Shown piece after piece: positions 17,436-26,106 of a DNA stretch of 64,000 nucleotides. The DNA comes from Spirulina sp034932185 (lineage in GTDB: Bacteria > Cyanobacteriota > Cyanobacteriia > Cyanobacteriales > Spirulinaceae): NCBI RefSeq assembly GCF_034932185.1, contig NZ_JAYGHW010000091.1, forward strand, positions 62,001-126,000, written 5' to 3'. A program made the position numbers and the translations under genes. The notes below the pieces were generated by a model. That model had not been told where the DNA came from. It ran no database searches and worked only from the letters and a program-made list of their open reading frames with translations. Each line of letters starts with the position of its first letter. The first letter of the stretch is position 1.

Positions 17436-19196
17436 CTAAGCGGGATAGATCCGCAGGCGGCGGTTGGGTTCTTCGCCAAAACTGTCGGATTGGAGGCGGT
17501 AGTGTTCGACCAATTCGTGCTGCATTTTGCGCACCTTCGAGGAACGGGGCAGTAATTCCACCGGCTGACCCTTGGGGATGACGATCTGCTCGACAGCAAG
17601 CCGCGCCTCTTCGAGGGCTTCCAGTTCGTCATCGCTGCCATTGTGGCTGAACAGGCGCAGATCCATCGCTTCCGGTGAATCGTAATCATCCATATCGAGC
17701 ATTCGCCGCAATGCTTTGGTGATTTGGGGTAATGTGCTGGCTTTGACCACATGGATCGGCACTTGGCGGGCCTTGGCAATTTGGCGCAATTTCGTATGGT
17801 TTTTCACCTGCGATCGCAACGCCAACACCACATCCGCCCCGGTCATATCCCGGGTAATCACCACCGGCACATTCAGCCGTTCAATGGCTTCCTCAAGTTG
17901 CGATCGCCCAATCCCATAGGAATAGACATAAACAGGAAATTCCTCGCCATTGGGGCCAGGAAACCGCTCTTTTTCGCCAAATTCCTCCTCAAAATCGAGG
18001 GACTGCTCCAAGAGTTGATCAAAGGCCGTTGTGGGGGTAGTGGGAACCGGCTGCATCCGCCCGGAAGACCGCCAGCCCTGGAGTTGAATGGGGGGATTAA
18101 CGGGGGTTTTGGGCCGTTTGGGTTGGGGAACAACGGCGGCCTGAACAATTTCCACCTCCCCTTCACCGTTGACCATCCGCACCTCCGGCTGCGGTTCAAG
18201 ACCCCGCAACCGTTGATCCACCGTCGTGGCCACATCGGTATGAATCGCCCACCGTTGCCGCTCCCACATTTCCACGGCAATTTCAAACGTGGGAGGTGCT
18301 TTCCGCTCCAGGACGGTTTTTTGGGAACCGCGACGGCGGGCCTCATCATCCCCCAATGTCACCGCTTGAATGCCGCCAATCAAATCGGAAAGGGTGGGAT
18401 TTTTAATCAGGTTTTCGATCTGGTTGCCGTGGGCTGTCCCCACCAACTGCACGCCCCGCTCGGCAATGGTACGGGCCGCCAATGCTTCCAATTCCGTGCC
18501 AATTTCATCAATGACAATCACTTCCGGCGTATGGTTTTCCACCGCCTCAATCATCACCTGATGCTGCAATTCCGGATGGGCCACCTGCATCCGCCGCGCC
18601 CGACCAATGGCGGGGTGGGGAATATCGCCATCCCCGGCAATTTCGTTGGAGGTGTCGATAATTACCACTCGTTTTTGCAGATCATCGGCTAAAACACGAG
18701 TGATTTCCCGGAGGGCGGTGGTTTTGCCCACCCCTGGCCGACCCAATAACAGGATCGATTGGCCCGTTTCCACCAGATCATGAATTAAGCCAATCGTGCC
18801 AAACACCGCCCGCCCCACCCGGCAGGTGAGGCCGATAATATCTCCTTGGCGGTTGCGGATCGCGCTGATCCGATGCAAGGTGCGCTCAATCCCCGCACGG
18901 TTATCGCCACTAAAGAGGCCGACATTTTGGACGCTATAGGCCAAATCTTCGCGGGTAATGGGGCGATCGCCTAAAAACTGCGCCCCCGTGGGAAAGCGGG
19001 CCTCCGGCAGGCGGCCTAAATCCATCACCACCTCAATCATCGTGTCCTTTTCGGGGTGTTGGGCGATCGCCTCCCCCAATTGGGGCGGGAAAATTTGCAA
19101 CAGTTGATCCAAGTTATCCGTGATTTCCGTGCGGGTCGTGGCGGTCAGGGCTGCCCCGTGGGGCGCATTCGATCCAGGTAAAGGGGTTAAAGACAC
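17436..19196 (-). CDS. ycf45: Ycf45-type AAA ATPase with R3H domain
   Basis: A 586-aa protein conserved in cyanobacteria and some plastids, annotated as single-stranded nucleic acid-binding R3H protein. The N-terminal half is a SpoIIIAA-like ATPase: Walker A LLGRPGVGKTTALREI near residue 150 and Walker B EVIVIDEIGTELEALAART near residue 225. A variable acidic/Pro linker follows, then a region with a second conserved fold (VYVYSYGIGRSQLEEAIERL), and an R3H domain at the C-terminus (RKMQHELVEHYRLQSDSFGEEPNRRLRIYP). Exact function is unknown; nucleic-acid-dependent ATPase is an inference from the domains. Confidence 0.88.
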   Translation of the reverse strand: MSLTPLPGSNAPHGAALTATTRTEITDNLDQLLQIFPPQLGEAIAQHPEKDTMIEVVMDLGRLPEARFPTGAQFLGDRPITREDLAYSVQNVGLFSGDNRAGIERTLHRISAIRNRQGDIIGLTCRVGRAVFGTIGLIHDLVETGQSILLLGRPGVGKTTALREITRVLADDLQKRVVIIDTSNEIAGDGDIPHPAIGRARRMQVAHPELQHQVMIEAVENHTPEVIVIDEIGTELEALAARTIAERGVQLVGTAHGNQIENLIKNPTLSDLIGGIQAVTLGDDEARRRGSQKTVLERKAPPTFEIAVEMWERQRWAIHTDVATTVDQRLRGLEPQPEVRMVNGEGEVEIVQAAVVPQPKRPKTPVNPPIQLQGWRSSGRMQPVPTTPTTAFDQLLEQSLDFEEEFGEKERFPGPNGEEFPVYVYSYGIGRSQLEEAIERLNVPVVITRDMTGADVVLALRSQVKNHTKLRQIAKARQVPIHVVKASTLPQITKALRRMLDMDDYDSPEAMDLRLFSHNGSDDELEALEEARLAVEQIVIPKGQPVELLPRSSKVRKMQHELVEHYRLQSDSFGEEPNRRLRIYPA

Positions 19197-19233
19197 GATG
19201 GGTTATAGGGGTGAACGATCATCAAACAGGGGA

Positions 19234-20298
19234 CTAAGCCGGGAAGGGGTTCCTTGGGGGACTAGCGCGGGAGGATTGACCCACCTTGAGGGGCCGAATT
19301 AACGTGACGGCCTGGGCGATGGCAGCCCGCAGCAGATGGGGATGGGCTTCGAGGTGGGGAGGGCATCGACTCATTACCGCTTCGAGGGGGCCGGCCAATA
19401 GCCGCCGGGCATAGCTCCCGTAACCCACCCCAGCAATGGGGGAAGGCTGACCCGACAGCAGCCCCAACTGCTGCAACTTCGGCACCGTTGCCCCATTGGT
19501 TCCCCCCGCCAATTGGATAAAGCCGGGCAAGTTGGCCCCTAGGACTTTTTGGGCTAAGGCAATGGCGGCGTGGGTCGTGCCTTTGCCAATGTCGCCACTC
19601 ATGGGACGGCCATCGGTTTGCCAGAGGAGGGGACAGGGGAGGGGGTCTAAAATCCTTGTGAGGGTTTGGAGGTAGGGGATCAGATCGGGGTGATCGGGGA
19701 AACTGATGGCCAGCAATTGGAGGCGATGACCCCAAGGTTGAATTGCCCGCCATAGTCGTGCAAACCCCTCCTCATTGCCGCAATGGGTATGAATTTCCAA
19801 GGCATCAATGCCAGCGGCAAACAGTTGCGGAACCACCAATTCCGGCGCGGAAACATAGGCCCGCTCCTCAATCAATCCCAGGGGGCAAATGGGCAGGCAA
19901 CGGCCGCAACCATAGCAACGGGCATCGATTACCCCCGTTGCCGGGGTTGCGGGAATCGCCTCTGTGGGGCAGATCTGAGCGCAGGGGCGCGGGCAATCCG
20001 GGGGGCAACGGTGGGGATCAAATTCGGCTTTACGAAAATGGGGGTCAACGCCATCGTTGAGGCTGGCCATCAGTAAGGGTGCAGCGGTTGGCTCTAACTG
20101 ACTGGCCACCGCCAACCCCTCACGGGCAACGGCAATCACCGCCGGATCGGCGGCCACATCAATACAATCTGCACCGGCTAAACTGTAGGCAAGGGTTAAG
20201 TTGCGGATGGTGGGCAAGTCTTGGAAACTTGCACCACAGATCAGCTTAAACCAATGCCCAGAGGTTAAGGAATGCAAAGGCGAATGGGGTTGAATCAC
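19234..20298 (-). CDS. ldpA: Light-dependent period protein LdpA, iron-sulfur
   Basis: A 354-aa redox-active protein that passes light/redox information to the cyanobacterial circadian clock. The N-terminus (HWFKLICGASFQDLPTIRNL, YSLAGADCIDVAADPAVI) and the two ferredoxin-like Cys clusters (CPPDCPRPCAQICP near 98-111 and CYGCGRCLPICP near 128-139) match LdpA. The C-terminal half is the LdpA-specific domain (GDIGKGTTHAAIALAQKVL, LPGFIQLAGGTNGATVPKL). It is on the same strand as ycf45, 37 nt upstream, so the pair may be co-transcribed. Confidence 0.9.
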   Translation of the reverse strand: MIQPHSPLHSLTSGHWFKLICGASFQDLPTIRNLTLAYSLAGADCIDVAADPAVIAVAREGLAVASQLEPTAAPLLMASLNDGVDPHFRKAEFDPHRCPPDCPRPCAQICPTEAIPATPATGVIDARCYGCGRCLPICPLGLIEERAYVSAPELVVPQLFAAGIDALEIHTHCGNEEGFARLWRAIQPWGHRLQLLAISFPDHPDLIPYLQTLTRILDPLPCPLLWQTDGRPMSGDIGKGTTHAAIALAQKVLGANLPGFIQLAGGTNGATVPKLQQLGLLSGQPSPIAGVGYGSYARRLLAGPLEAVMSRCPPHLEAHPHLLRAAIAQAVTLIRPLKVGQSSRASPPRNPFPA

Positions 20299-20904
20299 AC
20301 TCTTATGCTAAAGGTTTCGTTGCCAAAATTGTTACTTTTTTTGGGTCATGGGGTGGCACTGCTATATCTGGGGGGATGGGGGGAGCAATCACGCTTCAGT
20401 TAGGGTCATGGCTGCGGGGAGTGGAGATGTAACATTTTTGTAGTATAGCGAGTTTTGGCAAAAGGCGATCGCCTCCCCATTGCGATGTTCAGAGGAGAGG
20501 AAATCCGGTCAGGCAAAATTCAAGAGGCGTGGGGATGCCTTTGCCGAACCCTGATCCGCCAAGAACTGAATTCCTTGGCTCATCGCGCAAGGGGGCTAGA
20601 GCTTAGGGTGGAACCCGTTTTAACAGGTTTTCGCTCTGAGGCGGGGATTGCAATCCTCGACGGACTGGGGGGAACCGCCTCTGGAATCGGATTCCCGATG
20701 GCAATCCAGTGACGACGGTTTTCCCCCTAGTGGCAAGTTGGAGAATCGTTGTACACTGGGATGAATTTAGAATTCCATCTGAAAATCCTCAGATTCGCCT
20801 CGCCCGCCGCTGCCTCAGGGCGATCCATGCGCTCCATGGGATCTGTCCCCTCAAGCGAATCCCGCGCCCCAAATCCTCAGCCTTGACCATCCCCCTAACT
20901 GCTT
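20299..20904. other. 606-bp gap with structured segment upstream of cysH
   Basis: No convincing coding frame. From about 20590 to 20710 the DNA is dense in inverted repeats: GAGGCGG (20638) with CCGCCTC (20675), GGATTGC (20645) with GCAATCC (20701), a local GGATTGCAATCC palindrome, and ATCGG-ATTC-CCGAT (20686-20699). The first two pairings overlap and would exclude or knot each other. This could be a small structured RNA or cysH leader, but I do not recognise 6S, RNase P, tmRNA, SRP RNA or a known riboswitch in it. Confidence 0.4.
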
Positions 20905-21660
20905 ATGACCTTTGCTGTTGCATCGCCCGACCTCAATCTTGATCATCTCAATGCCCAATTTGAACGGGCCACCGCTGCCGACCTCGTAACCTGGAGTCAT
21001 CAAACCTTTGGCAGTGGCCTGGTGATGAGTACCAGTTTTGGCATTCAAGCGGCGGTGATGCTCCACCTCGTCACCCGAATTATTCCCAATATTCCCGTGA
21101 TTTGGATTGATACCGGCTACCTCCCAGCGGAAACCTACCGCTTTGCCGACGAACTGAGTCAACGCCTCGATCTCAACCTCAAGGTTTATCAATCCAACCT
21201 TACCCCCGCCCGCATGGAGGCCCTCTACGGCAAGCTCTGGGAAAAGAAAACCGTTGAAGCCCTCAACCAATATGATCAACTGCGCAAAGTGGAGCCAATG
21301 CAACGGGCATTGCGGGAACTGCAAGCCACGGCTTGGCTCGCCGGTCTCCGCAGTGATCAAACTCAGCACCGCCGCACCTTAGGCTTCTTCAATCGCCAAG
21401 GCGATCTCTACAAAATTCTCCCGATCCTGACCTGGAACGCCAAGGATATTTACACCTATCTCAGCCAGCACAACCTCCCCTATCACCCCTTTTTTGATCT
21501 GGGCTATACCACCGTGGGTGATTGGCATTCGAGCCGTCCCTTGATGGCGGACGATGACCACGAACGGGATACGCGATTCCATGGTGTGAAGCAAGAATGT
21601 GGCCTCCATCTGCCCCAAACCCCTGGCGAGGCGGATAGTTTAGATTCCAGTGCGCTGTAG
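20905..21660 (+). CDS. cysH: Phosphoadenylyl-sulfate reductase, thioredoxin-dependent
   Basis: A 251-aa enzyme that reduces PAPS to sulfite in assimilatory sulfate reduction. The N-terminal STSFGIQAAVMLHLV is the PP-loop-like nucleotide-binding block, IPVIWIDTGYLPAETYRFADEL follows, and WLAGLRSDQTQHR and the C-terminal KQECGLHLP carry the catalytic Cys. The paired CC and CxxC motifs of the iron-sulfur APS-reducing form are absent, which points to PAPS as substrate. miaA begins three bases after the stop. Confidence 0.93.
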   Translation: MTFAVASPDLNLDHLNAQFERATAADLVTWSHQTFGSGLVMSTSFGIQAAVMLHLVTRIIPNIPVIWIDTGYLPAETYRFADELSQRLDLNLKVYQSNLTPARMEALYGKLWEKKTVEALNQYDQLRKVEPMQRALRELQATAWLAGLRSDQTQHRRTLGFFNRQGDLYKILPILTWNAKDIYTYLSQHNLPYHPFFDLGYTTVGDWHSSRPLMADDDHERDTRFHGVKQECGLHLPQTPGEADSLDSSAL

Positions 21661-21663
21661 GTA

Positions 21664-22572
21664 ATGGTTGCGGGGTTAATTGTCCTCTGTGGCCCGACCG
21701 CCAGCGGAAAAACTCGTCTGGCTCTGGATTTAGCCACCCGGTTAAACACGATCATCCTCAGTGCGGATTCCCGCCAAGTCTATCGGGAGTTGAATATTGG
21801 CACGGCGAAACCGACGGCGGCGGAGTTGGCCTTGATTCCTCACGACCTGATTGATATTTGCGAGCCGACGGAAACGCTGACCCTAGCGGACTATCAAAGC
21901 CAGGCCCAAGCCATTTTGGCCCAACGGGATGATATTCCCCTCTTGGTGGGGGGAACGGGGCTGTATATTAAGGCGATCGCCCAGGGCCTGAAAATCCCCC
22001 GCGTCCCTCCCCAGACGGAACTCCGCGCCCAACTCCAAACCTTGGGCCAAGGCCATTGTTATCCGCTGTTGCAACAGGTTGATCCCCTGGCCAGTGCGAA
22101 AATTCACCCCAACGATAGTACGCGCACGATCCGCGCTCTAGAGGTGTTTTATGTGACGGGGCGGCGGATGTCCGCGCAACAGGGGGAATGCCCGCCCCCC
22201 TATCCGGTGTTGTATCTGGGGTTAGATGGCGATCGCCTCAAAGCCCGCATTGCCCAACGGGTGGAGGCGATGATTGCGGCGGGATTGGTGGCGGAGGTGC
22301 AGGGATTAGGCGATCGCTACGGGTTTGATCTCCCTTTGCTGAAAACCTTGGGTTATGGGGAAATTTGCCAATATTTACAAGGGGCGATCGCCCTTGAAAC
22401 TACAAAGGATCTGATCATCCGCCATACTGCCCAATTCGCCAAACGCCAGCGCACCTGGTTCCGAGCCAACCCCCACATCCATTGGTTTGATATGGAAGCG
22501 GAAAATTTAGTCGCACAGGCATGGGAAACGGTGGAGGCGTGGCGATCGCAACATCACTTGAGCAAATGGTGA
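21664..22572 (+). CDS. miaA: tRNA dimethylallyltransferase
   Basis: A 302-aa enzyme that puts a dimethylallyl group on A37 of tRNAs reading UNN codons. P-loop GPTASGKTRLALDLA near residue 10, SADSRQVYRELNIGTAKP, PLLVGGTGLYIKAI and the C-terminal RHTAQFAKRQRTWFR are the family blocks. The start is separated from cysH by three bases, so translation is probably coupled. Confidence 0.96.
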   Translation: MVAGLIVLCGPTASGKTRLALDLATRLNTIILSADSRQVYRELNIGTAKPTAAELALIPHDLIDICEPTETLTLADYQSQAQAILAQRDDIPLLVGGTGLYIKAIAQGLKIPRVPPQTELRAQLQTLGQGHCYPLLQQVDPLASAKIHPNDSTRTIRALEVFYVTGRRMSAQQGECPPPYPVLYLGLDGDRLKARIAQRVEAMIAAGLVAEVQGLGDRYGFDLPLLKTLGYGEICQYLQGAIALETTKDLIIRHTAQFAKRQRTWFRANPHIHWFDMEAENLVAQAWETVEAWRSQHHLSKW

Positions 22573-22750
22573 TGAATATCACAAATATGACCAAATAAAA
22601 TCACAATCATAGCAAAAATGATGAGAAAAGACCGACAAAATAGGGAAAAACTTAAAATTCTCCCATCAGAGTATTGTCGAATTCAAAGTTAATGATTACC
22701 CTAGAGGTGGAGTTGCATCAGCATCCTCCCCCAATCATCACATTGAATTC

Positions 22751-23587
22751 ATGGTTCAAACTCTTATGTTTCACAATAAAGCCATCCTGAGCCTCTTGGG
22801 CGCAACCTTAGTAACGGCAACGTTAACCGCCCCGGCCCGTGCTTACCAACTCTTTTTTGGTGAAGATATTAACCCTAATCCGGGCGAAGGGCTGCTGTTT
22901 AGTGATATCACCAACGCCCGGGCCGCCGAAGCGGCTTTCCTCGCCGCCCTCACCAATGGTTCAGCCACAGAAGATTTTGAAAGTTTTGCCATCTTCACCC
23001 CCGCAGATTTAGATCTCGTCTTTGGTGACATTGCCACTGCTACCCTCAGCGGCGGCGGCCCCAATTCCTCAATCCGCACCATTAACACCGATTTATTGAA
23101 TGATCCCGATACCAATGAAGCTATTAAAAAGGACATTGTGCGGGAAATTGCTCTAGGACGCAATGCTGCTTCCGGGAGCCAATATTGGCTGACCAATGCT
23201 GTTGCTGATTTTACGGTGAATTTTGATCAAGCTGTGGGAGGTTTTGGGTTCTATGGTTATGATCTTGGGGATTATGGCGGGACGGTGGCTTTAGAACTGT
23301 TCCTCAATGGTGAGGCCCTGAGTTTAATTGATATTCCCTTCACCCAAGGGATTAATGGGAGCACTGACGGCTCGGCATTTTATTTCGGGTTATTGGGCAA
23401 CAATAACCAACGGTTTGATCAGATTAAGTTTCGGATGAATGGCGTGCCAGGGGATCAGTTTGCCTTTGATGATATGACCGTTGCCAAAGCTGTTCCCGAA
23501 CCCGGTACGCTCTTGGCCTTGTTAGGCATTGGCGCATTGGGGTCTACATTCCTCAAACGCCGCTCTAGCGCGACGGAAGTAGAATAG
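22751..23587 (+). CDS. PEP-CTERM secreted protein
   Basis: A 278-aa exported protein ending in a PEP-CTERM sorting signal: VPEPGTLLALLGIGALGSTF then the basic tail LKRRSS. The N-terminus has a signal peptide (NKAILSLLGATLVTATLTA, cleavage near ARA). In known systems an exosortase recognises this tail during export of surface or matrix proteins. The middle is a beta-rich domain with Asn/Asp-rich loops (FGFYGYDLGDYGGTVALELF) of the kind found in such surface proteins; I cannot assign a ligand. A start at the second Met (22769) is equally possible. Confidence 0.85.
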   Translation: MVQTLMFHNKAILSLLGATLVTATLTAPARAYQLFFGEDINPNPGEGLLFSDITNARAAEAAFLAALTNGSATEDFESFAIFTPADLDLVFGDIATATLSGGGPNSSIRTINTDLLNDPDTNEAIKKDIVREIALGRNAASGSQYWLTNAVADFTVNFDQAVGGFGFYGYDLGDYGGTVALELFLNGEALSLIDIPFTQGINGSTDGSAFYFGLLGNNNQRFDQIKFRMNGVPGDQFAFDDMTVAKAVPEPGTLLALLGIGALGSTFLKRRSSATEVE

Positions 23588-23630
23588 ATCCTGATTGGCA
23601 ATCCGCTGGCTCTCCCACAAGCCACAACCA

Positions 23631-23654
23631 AAGGCCCCCGCTTGGGGGCTTTTG
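23631..23654 (+). terminator. Rho-independent terminator after PEP-CTERM gene
   Basis: GCCCCC-GCTT-GGGGGC hairpin followed by TTTTG, about 45 nt after the stop of the PEP-CTERM gene. Confidence 0.8.
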
Positions 23655-23732
23655 TCATTGCAGGCGCATCCCAGACTCCACAAAGGGGGATACAATACGC
23701 AAAACAACTTTAAGCTTCTTCATCAAGCCACC

Positions 23733-24683
23733 ATGCCCGCCCCTGTCACATTGCCCACTGCACCGATCGCCATTACTGTACCCCGTGAATTGCTGAAAGC
23801 ACCGGGGGGCATGAATTTGGATGTGTGGCTCTGTGGGGGGGCGATCGCCCTGATGATTGGCGCAAACTGTGGGTTTTGGCTCTGGGGTTGGCCCCATTGG
23901 CTCTGTTTTTGTTGCACGCTCCTCGCCCTCCATGTTTCCGGGTCAATTATCCATGATGCCTGTCACAATGGGGCCCACGCCAACCGCATTGTTAACGCCA
24001 CCCTGGGCCATATCAGCGCCTTAATCTTGGGGTTCGCCTATCCCGTCTTTACCCGCGTTCACCTCCAACACCATGCCCATGTGAATGACCCCGAAAATGA
24101 TCCCGACCATTGGGTTTCTACCGGCGGGCCACTGTGGTTAATTGCCCCGCGCTTTTTTTACCATGAGATGTTTTTCTTTCAGCGGCGGCTGTGGCGCAAG
24201 TATGAATTGTTGGAATGGTTTTTGAGTCGGGCGTTTTTATTGGGGATTGTTTGGCTATCTCTGCAATACGATTTTTTCTCCTATATCGTCACCTATTGGT
24301 TTATGCCCGCTGGTTTTGTGGGGATTGCCCTGGGGTTATTTTTTGACTATTTGCCCCATCGCCCTTTTGAGGAGCGCGATCGCTGGAAAAATGCCCGCGT
24401 CTATGCCAGTCCCCTCTTGAATTTGCTCATTTTAGGCCAAAATTACCATCTCGTTCATCACCTTTGGCCCTCGATCCCTTGGTATAAATACGAAGCCGCC
24501 TACCAACTCACCAAGCCGATGCTAGAGGCGAAGGGTAGCCCCCTTTCCTTGGGGATTTTGGAGAGTCAGCGGGATTTTTGGGGGTTTATTTATGATGTGT
24601 TGATCGGGATTCGCCTCCCCCATTGGCTGCAACGGAAAGCCAAGTCTGCACCTCTAGAAAACCCCGTTATCCCTGAGCCTTAA
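23733..24683 (+). CDS. crtR: Beta-carotene hydroxylase CrtR
   Basis: A 316-aa di-iron membrane hydroxylase that makes zeaxanthin (and hydroxylates related carotenoids). The three histidine boxes of the fatty-acid-desaturase-like family are present: HDACHNGAH, HLQHHAH and the late NYHLVHHLWP, among four or so membrane segments. I used the ATG at 23733 because upstream codons run back through the terminator. A desaturase-like ketolase CrtW is the main alternative; overall pattern and length favour CrtR. The glycosyltransferase gene starts three bases after its stop. Confidence 0.88.
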   Translation: MPAPVTLPTAPIAITVPRELLKAPGGMNLDVWLCGGAIALMIGANCGFWLWGWPHWLCFCCTLLALHVSGSIIHDACHNGAHANRIVNATLGHISALILGFAYPVFTRVHLQHHAHVNDPENDPDHWVSTGGPLWLIAPRFFYHEMFFFQRRLWRKYELLEWFLSRAFLLGIVWLSLQYDFFSYIVTYWFMPAGFVGIALGLFFDYLPHRPFEERDRWKNARVYASPLLNLLILGQNYHLVHHLWPSIPWYKYEAAYQLTKPMLEAKGSPLSLGILESQRDFWGFIYDVLIGIRLPHWLQRKAKSAPLENPVIPEP

Positions 24684-24686
24684 CCC

Positions 24687-25337
24687 ATGGAATCCCTTGC
24701 TTTTGCCCCCATTCCCACCGTTTCAATTATTCTCCCCACCTATAACCGCGCTGCCTATTTAACCGATTGCATACAAAGTGTTTTGGCTCAGGATTTTACT
24801 GATTGGGAATTGTTAATCATTGATGATGGCAGTGAGGATGAATCCTTTGCGATCGCCAACACCTTTCTCCAAAAAAATGCCCGCATCCGCTACCAAAAAC
24901 ACCAGAATCGTAAAACCGGATTTTCCCGCAATGCCGGGATTCAATCCGCTTGGGGGCAATATATTACCTTTATTGATAGTGACGATCGCTATCTTCCCCA
25001 TCACCTCAGTTCACGCCTCAGCTATTTAAACGCACATCCCGAAGTAGATTTAATCAGCGGCGGTTTTAGAGTTGAGGGGGATGAATGGGTGGCAGATTAC
25101 TATCAACCGGGGCAAAAAATTAATCTCTATGATTGTGTGACGGGAGCCACGTTTTTCGGGAAACGTCAGGTGTTTATGGCCTTAGGGGGTTTCCAAAATT
25201 TAAACTATGGGGAGGATACAGATTTATGGGAACGGGCCGCCCAACAATTCCAGGTTGCCAAAATCACCCAGCCCCAAACCTACCGCTACATCCGCACCGC
25301 CAACAGCATCACCAACGCTGCCCTCCGGGAAATGTAG
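24687..25337 (+). CDS. Family 2 glycosyltransferase
   Basis: A 216-aa GT-A fold glycosyltransferase. The N-terminal VSIILPTYNRAAYLTDCIQSVLAQ is typical of family 2, LLIIDDGSEDES binds the nucleotide, and ITFIDSDDRYLP carries the metal-binding DxD-type acidic motif. A late GEDTDLWERA block corresponds to the acceptor/catalytic base region. No membrane segment, so probably a soluble or peripheral enzyme. Its closeness to crtR (three bases) raises the possibility of carotenoid glycoside synthesis; that is inference only. Confidence 0.88.
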   Translation: MESLAFAPIPTVSIILPTYNRAAYLTDCIQSVLAQDFTDWELLIIDDGSEDESFAIANTFLQKNARIRYQKHQNRKTGFSRNAGIQSAWGQYITFIDSDDRYLPHHLSSRLSYLNAHPEVDLISGGFRVEGDEWVADYYQPGQKINLYDCVTGATFFGKRQVFMALGGFQNLNYGEDTDLWERAAQQFQVAKITQPQTYRYIRTANSITNAALREM

Positions 25338-25364
25338 GGGCGAAAAATTAAATTTTTCGCCCCC
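25335..25364. terminator. Palindrome of the GGGGCGAAAA family between convergent genes
   Basis: GGGGCGAAAAATT paired with AATTTTTCGCCCC at 25337-25363, between the stops of the glycosyltransferase and plsC. It is self-complementary, with T-runs on both strands, so it can terminate in both directions. Confidence 0.75.
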
Positions 25365-25370
25365 TGACTC

Positions 25371-26045
25371 CTACCGCCCTAACCCATGGAGCGCATTGAT
25401 TTTTTCCGTACATAACGCCGTCGTCGCTTCCAAATCTGCCCGCTTGCTTGAGGCCGGCGGCGGCAGAACTTCGCCGACACGGATTGTCACAGGAACCGAC
25501 TGGGGCCAAGCAGAGCCTTTAACGAGAATTTTTTCTGTGCCCCAAAGACTAGCTGGCAACAAGGGGGCATTGAGTTTGGCCGCTAACATCGCCGCCCCGA
25601 GTTTGGGTTCTGTGACGCGACCGTCAGGGGTGCGTGTACCTTGAACGAAAATGCCCACAGCCCAGCCTTGATGACTGGATTTGATGGCGGATTTGATGGC
25701 GCTGCGGTCAGCGGATTTACGATTGACGGGATAGGCTCCATAGAGGGCAATTCCTGGCCCAAATACTGGAATTTTAAACAGTTCTTCCTTGGCCATAAAG
25801 GCCACGGGCCGCTGTAATGCCGTGGCAAGGAGGGGGGGATCAAAATGGCTGGCATGGTTAGCTACAACGATCAGGGGGCCAGAACGGGGGACGCGCTCAA
25901 CATTGTGGATGCGTCCTCGGAAATAGGTGTTAAACACGGGGGCAATGATTGACCATTTCAACCCGGAATAGAGGGCTAGGCTGATGAGGGGTTCGCGATC
26001 GCGCCGTGTTTCTAGGGCATCAGAGGTAGTTTCGACGGAAGGCAT
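25371..26045 (-). CDS. plsC: 1-acyl-sn-glycerol-3-phosphate acyltransferase
   Basis: A 224-aa membrane-associated acyltransferase making phosphatidic acid. NHASHFDPP holds the HX4D catalytic motif, AYPVNR is block III-like, and IFVQGTRTPDG occupies the place of the usual FPEGTR glycerophosphate-binding block, with Gln instead of Glu. A hydrophobic segment near residue 25-45 would anchor it. Annotated PlsC on family resemblance; the acyl acceptor could differ. Confidence 0.85.
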   Translation of the reverse strand: MPSVETTSDALETRRDREPLISLALYSGLKWSIIAPVFNTYFRGRIHNVERVPRSGPLIVVANHASHFDPPLLATALQRPVAFMAKEELFKIPVFGPGIALYGAYPVNRKSADRSAIKSAIKSSHQGWAVGIFVQGTRTPDGRVTEPKLGAAMLAAKLNAPLLPASLWGTEKILVKGSAWPQSVPVTIRVGEVLPPPASSKRADLEATTALCTEKINALHGLGR

Positions 26046-26106
26046 AGGGGTTGGGAAGTGGGAAGGGGGAAGATCAGCCCCTATTGTCGCATAGGAGGGA
26101 ATCGGG

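Noticed and set aside
17751..18692. A 313-codon plus-strand frame
   Set aside because: Antisense to ycf45, which has clear Walker motifs; His/Pro-rich composition typical of shadows.
20500..20710. RNase P RNA, 6S RNA or a known riboswitch
   Set aside because: GAGGAAATCCGG resembles the RNase P GAGGAAAGTCCGG block but other conserved blocks are missing; no other known RNA signature was recognised.
20455..20712. An 85-codon frame starting with TTG before cysH
   Set aside because: No recognisable domain, no ribosome-binding site, and the DNA is dominated by inverted repeats.
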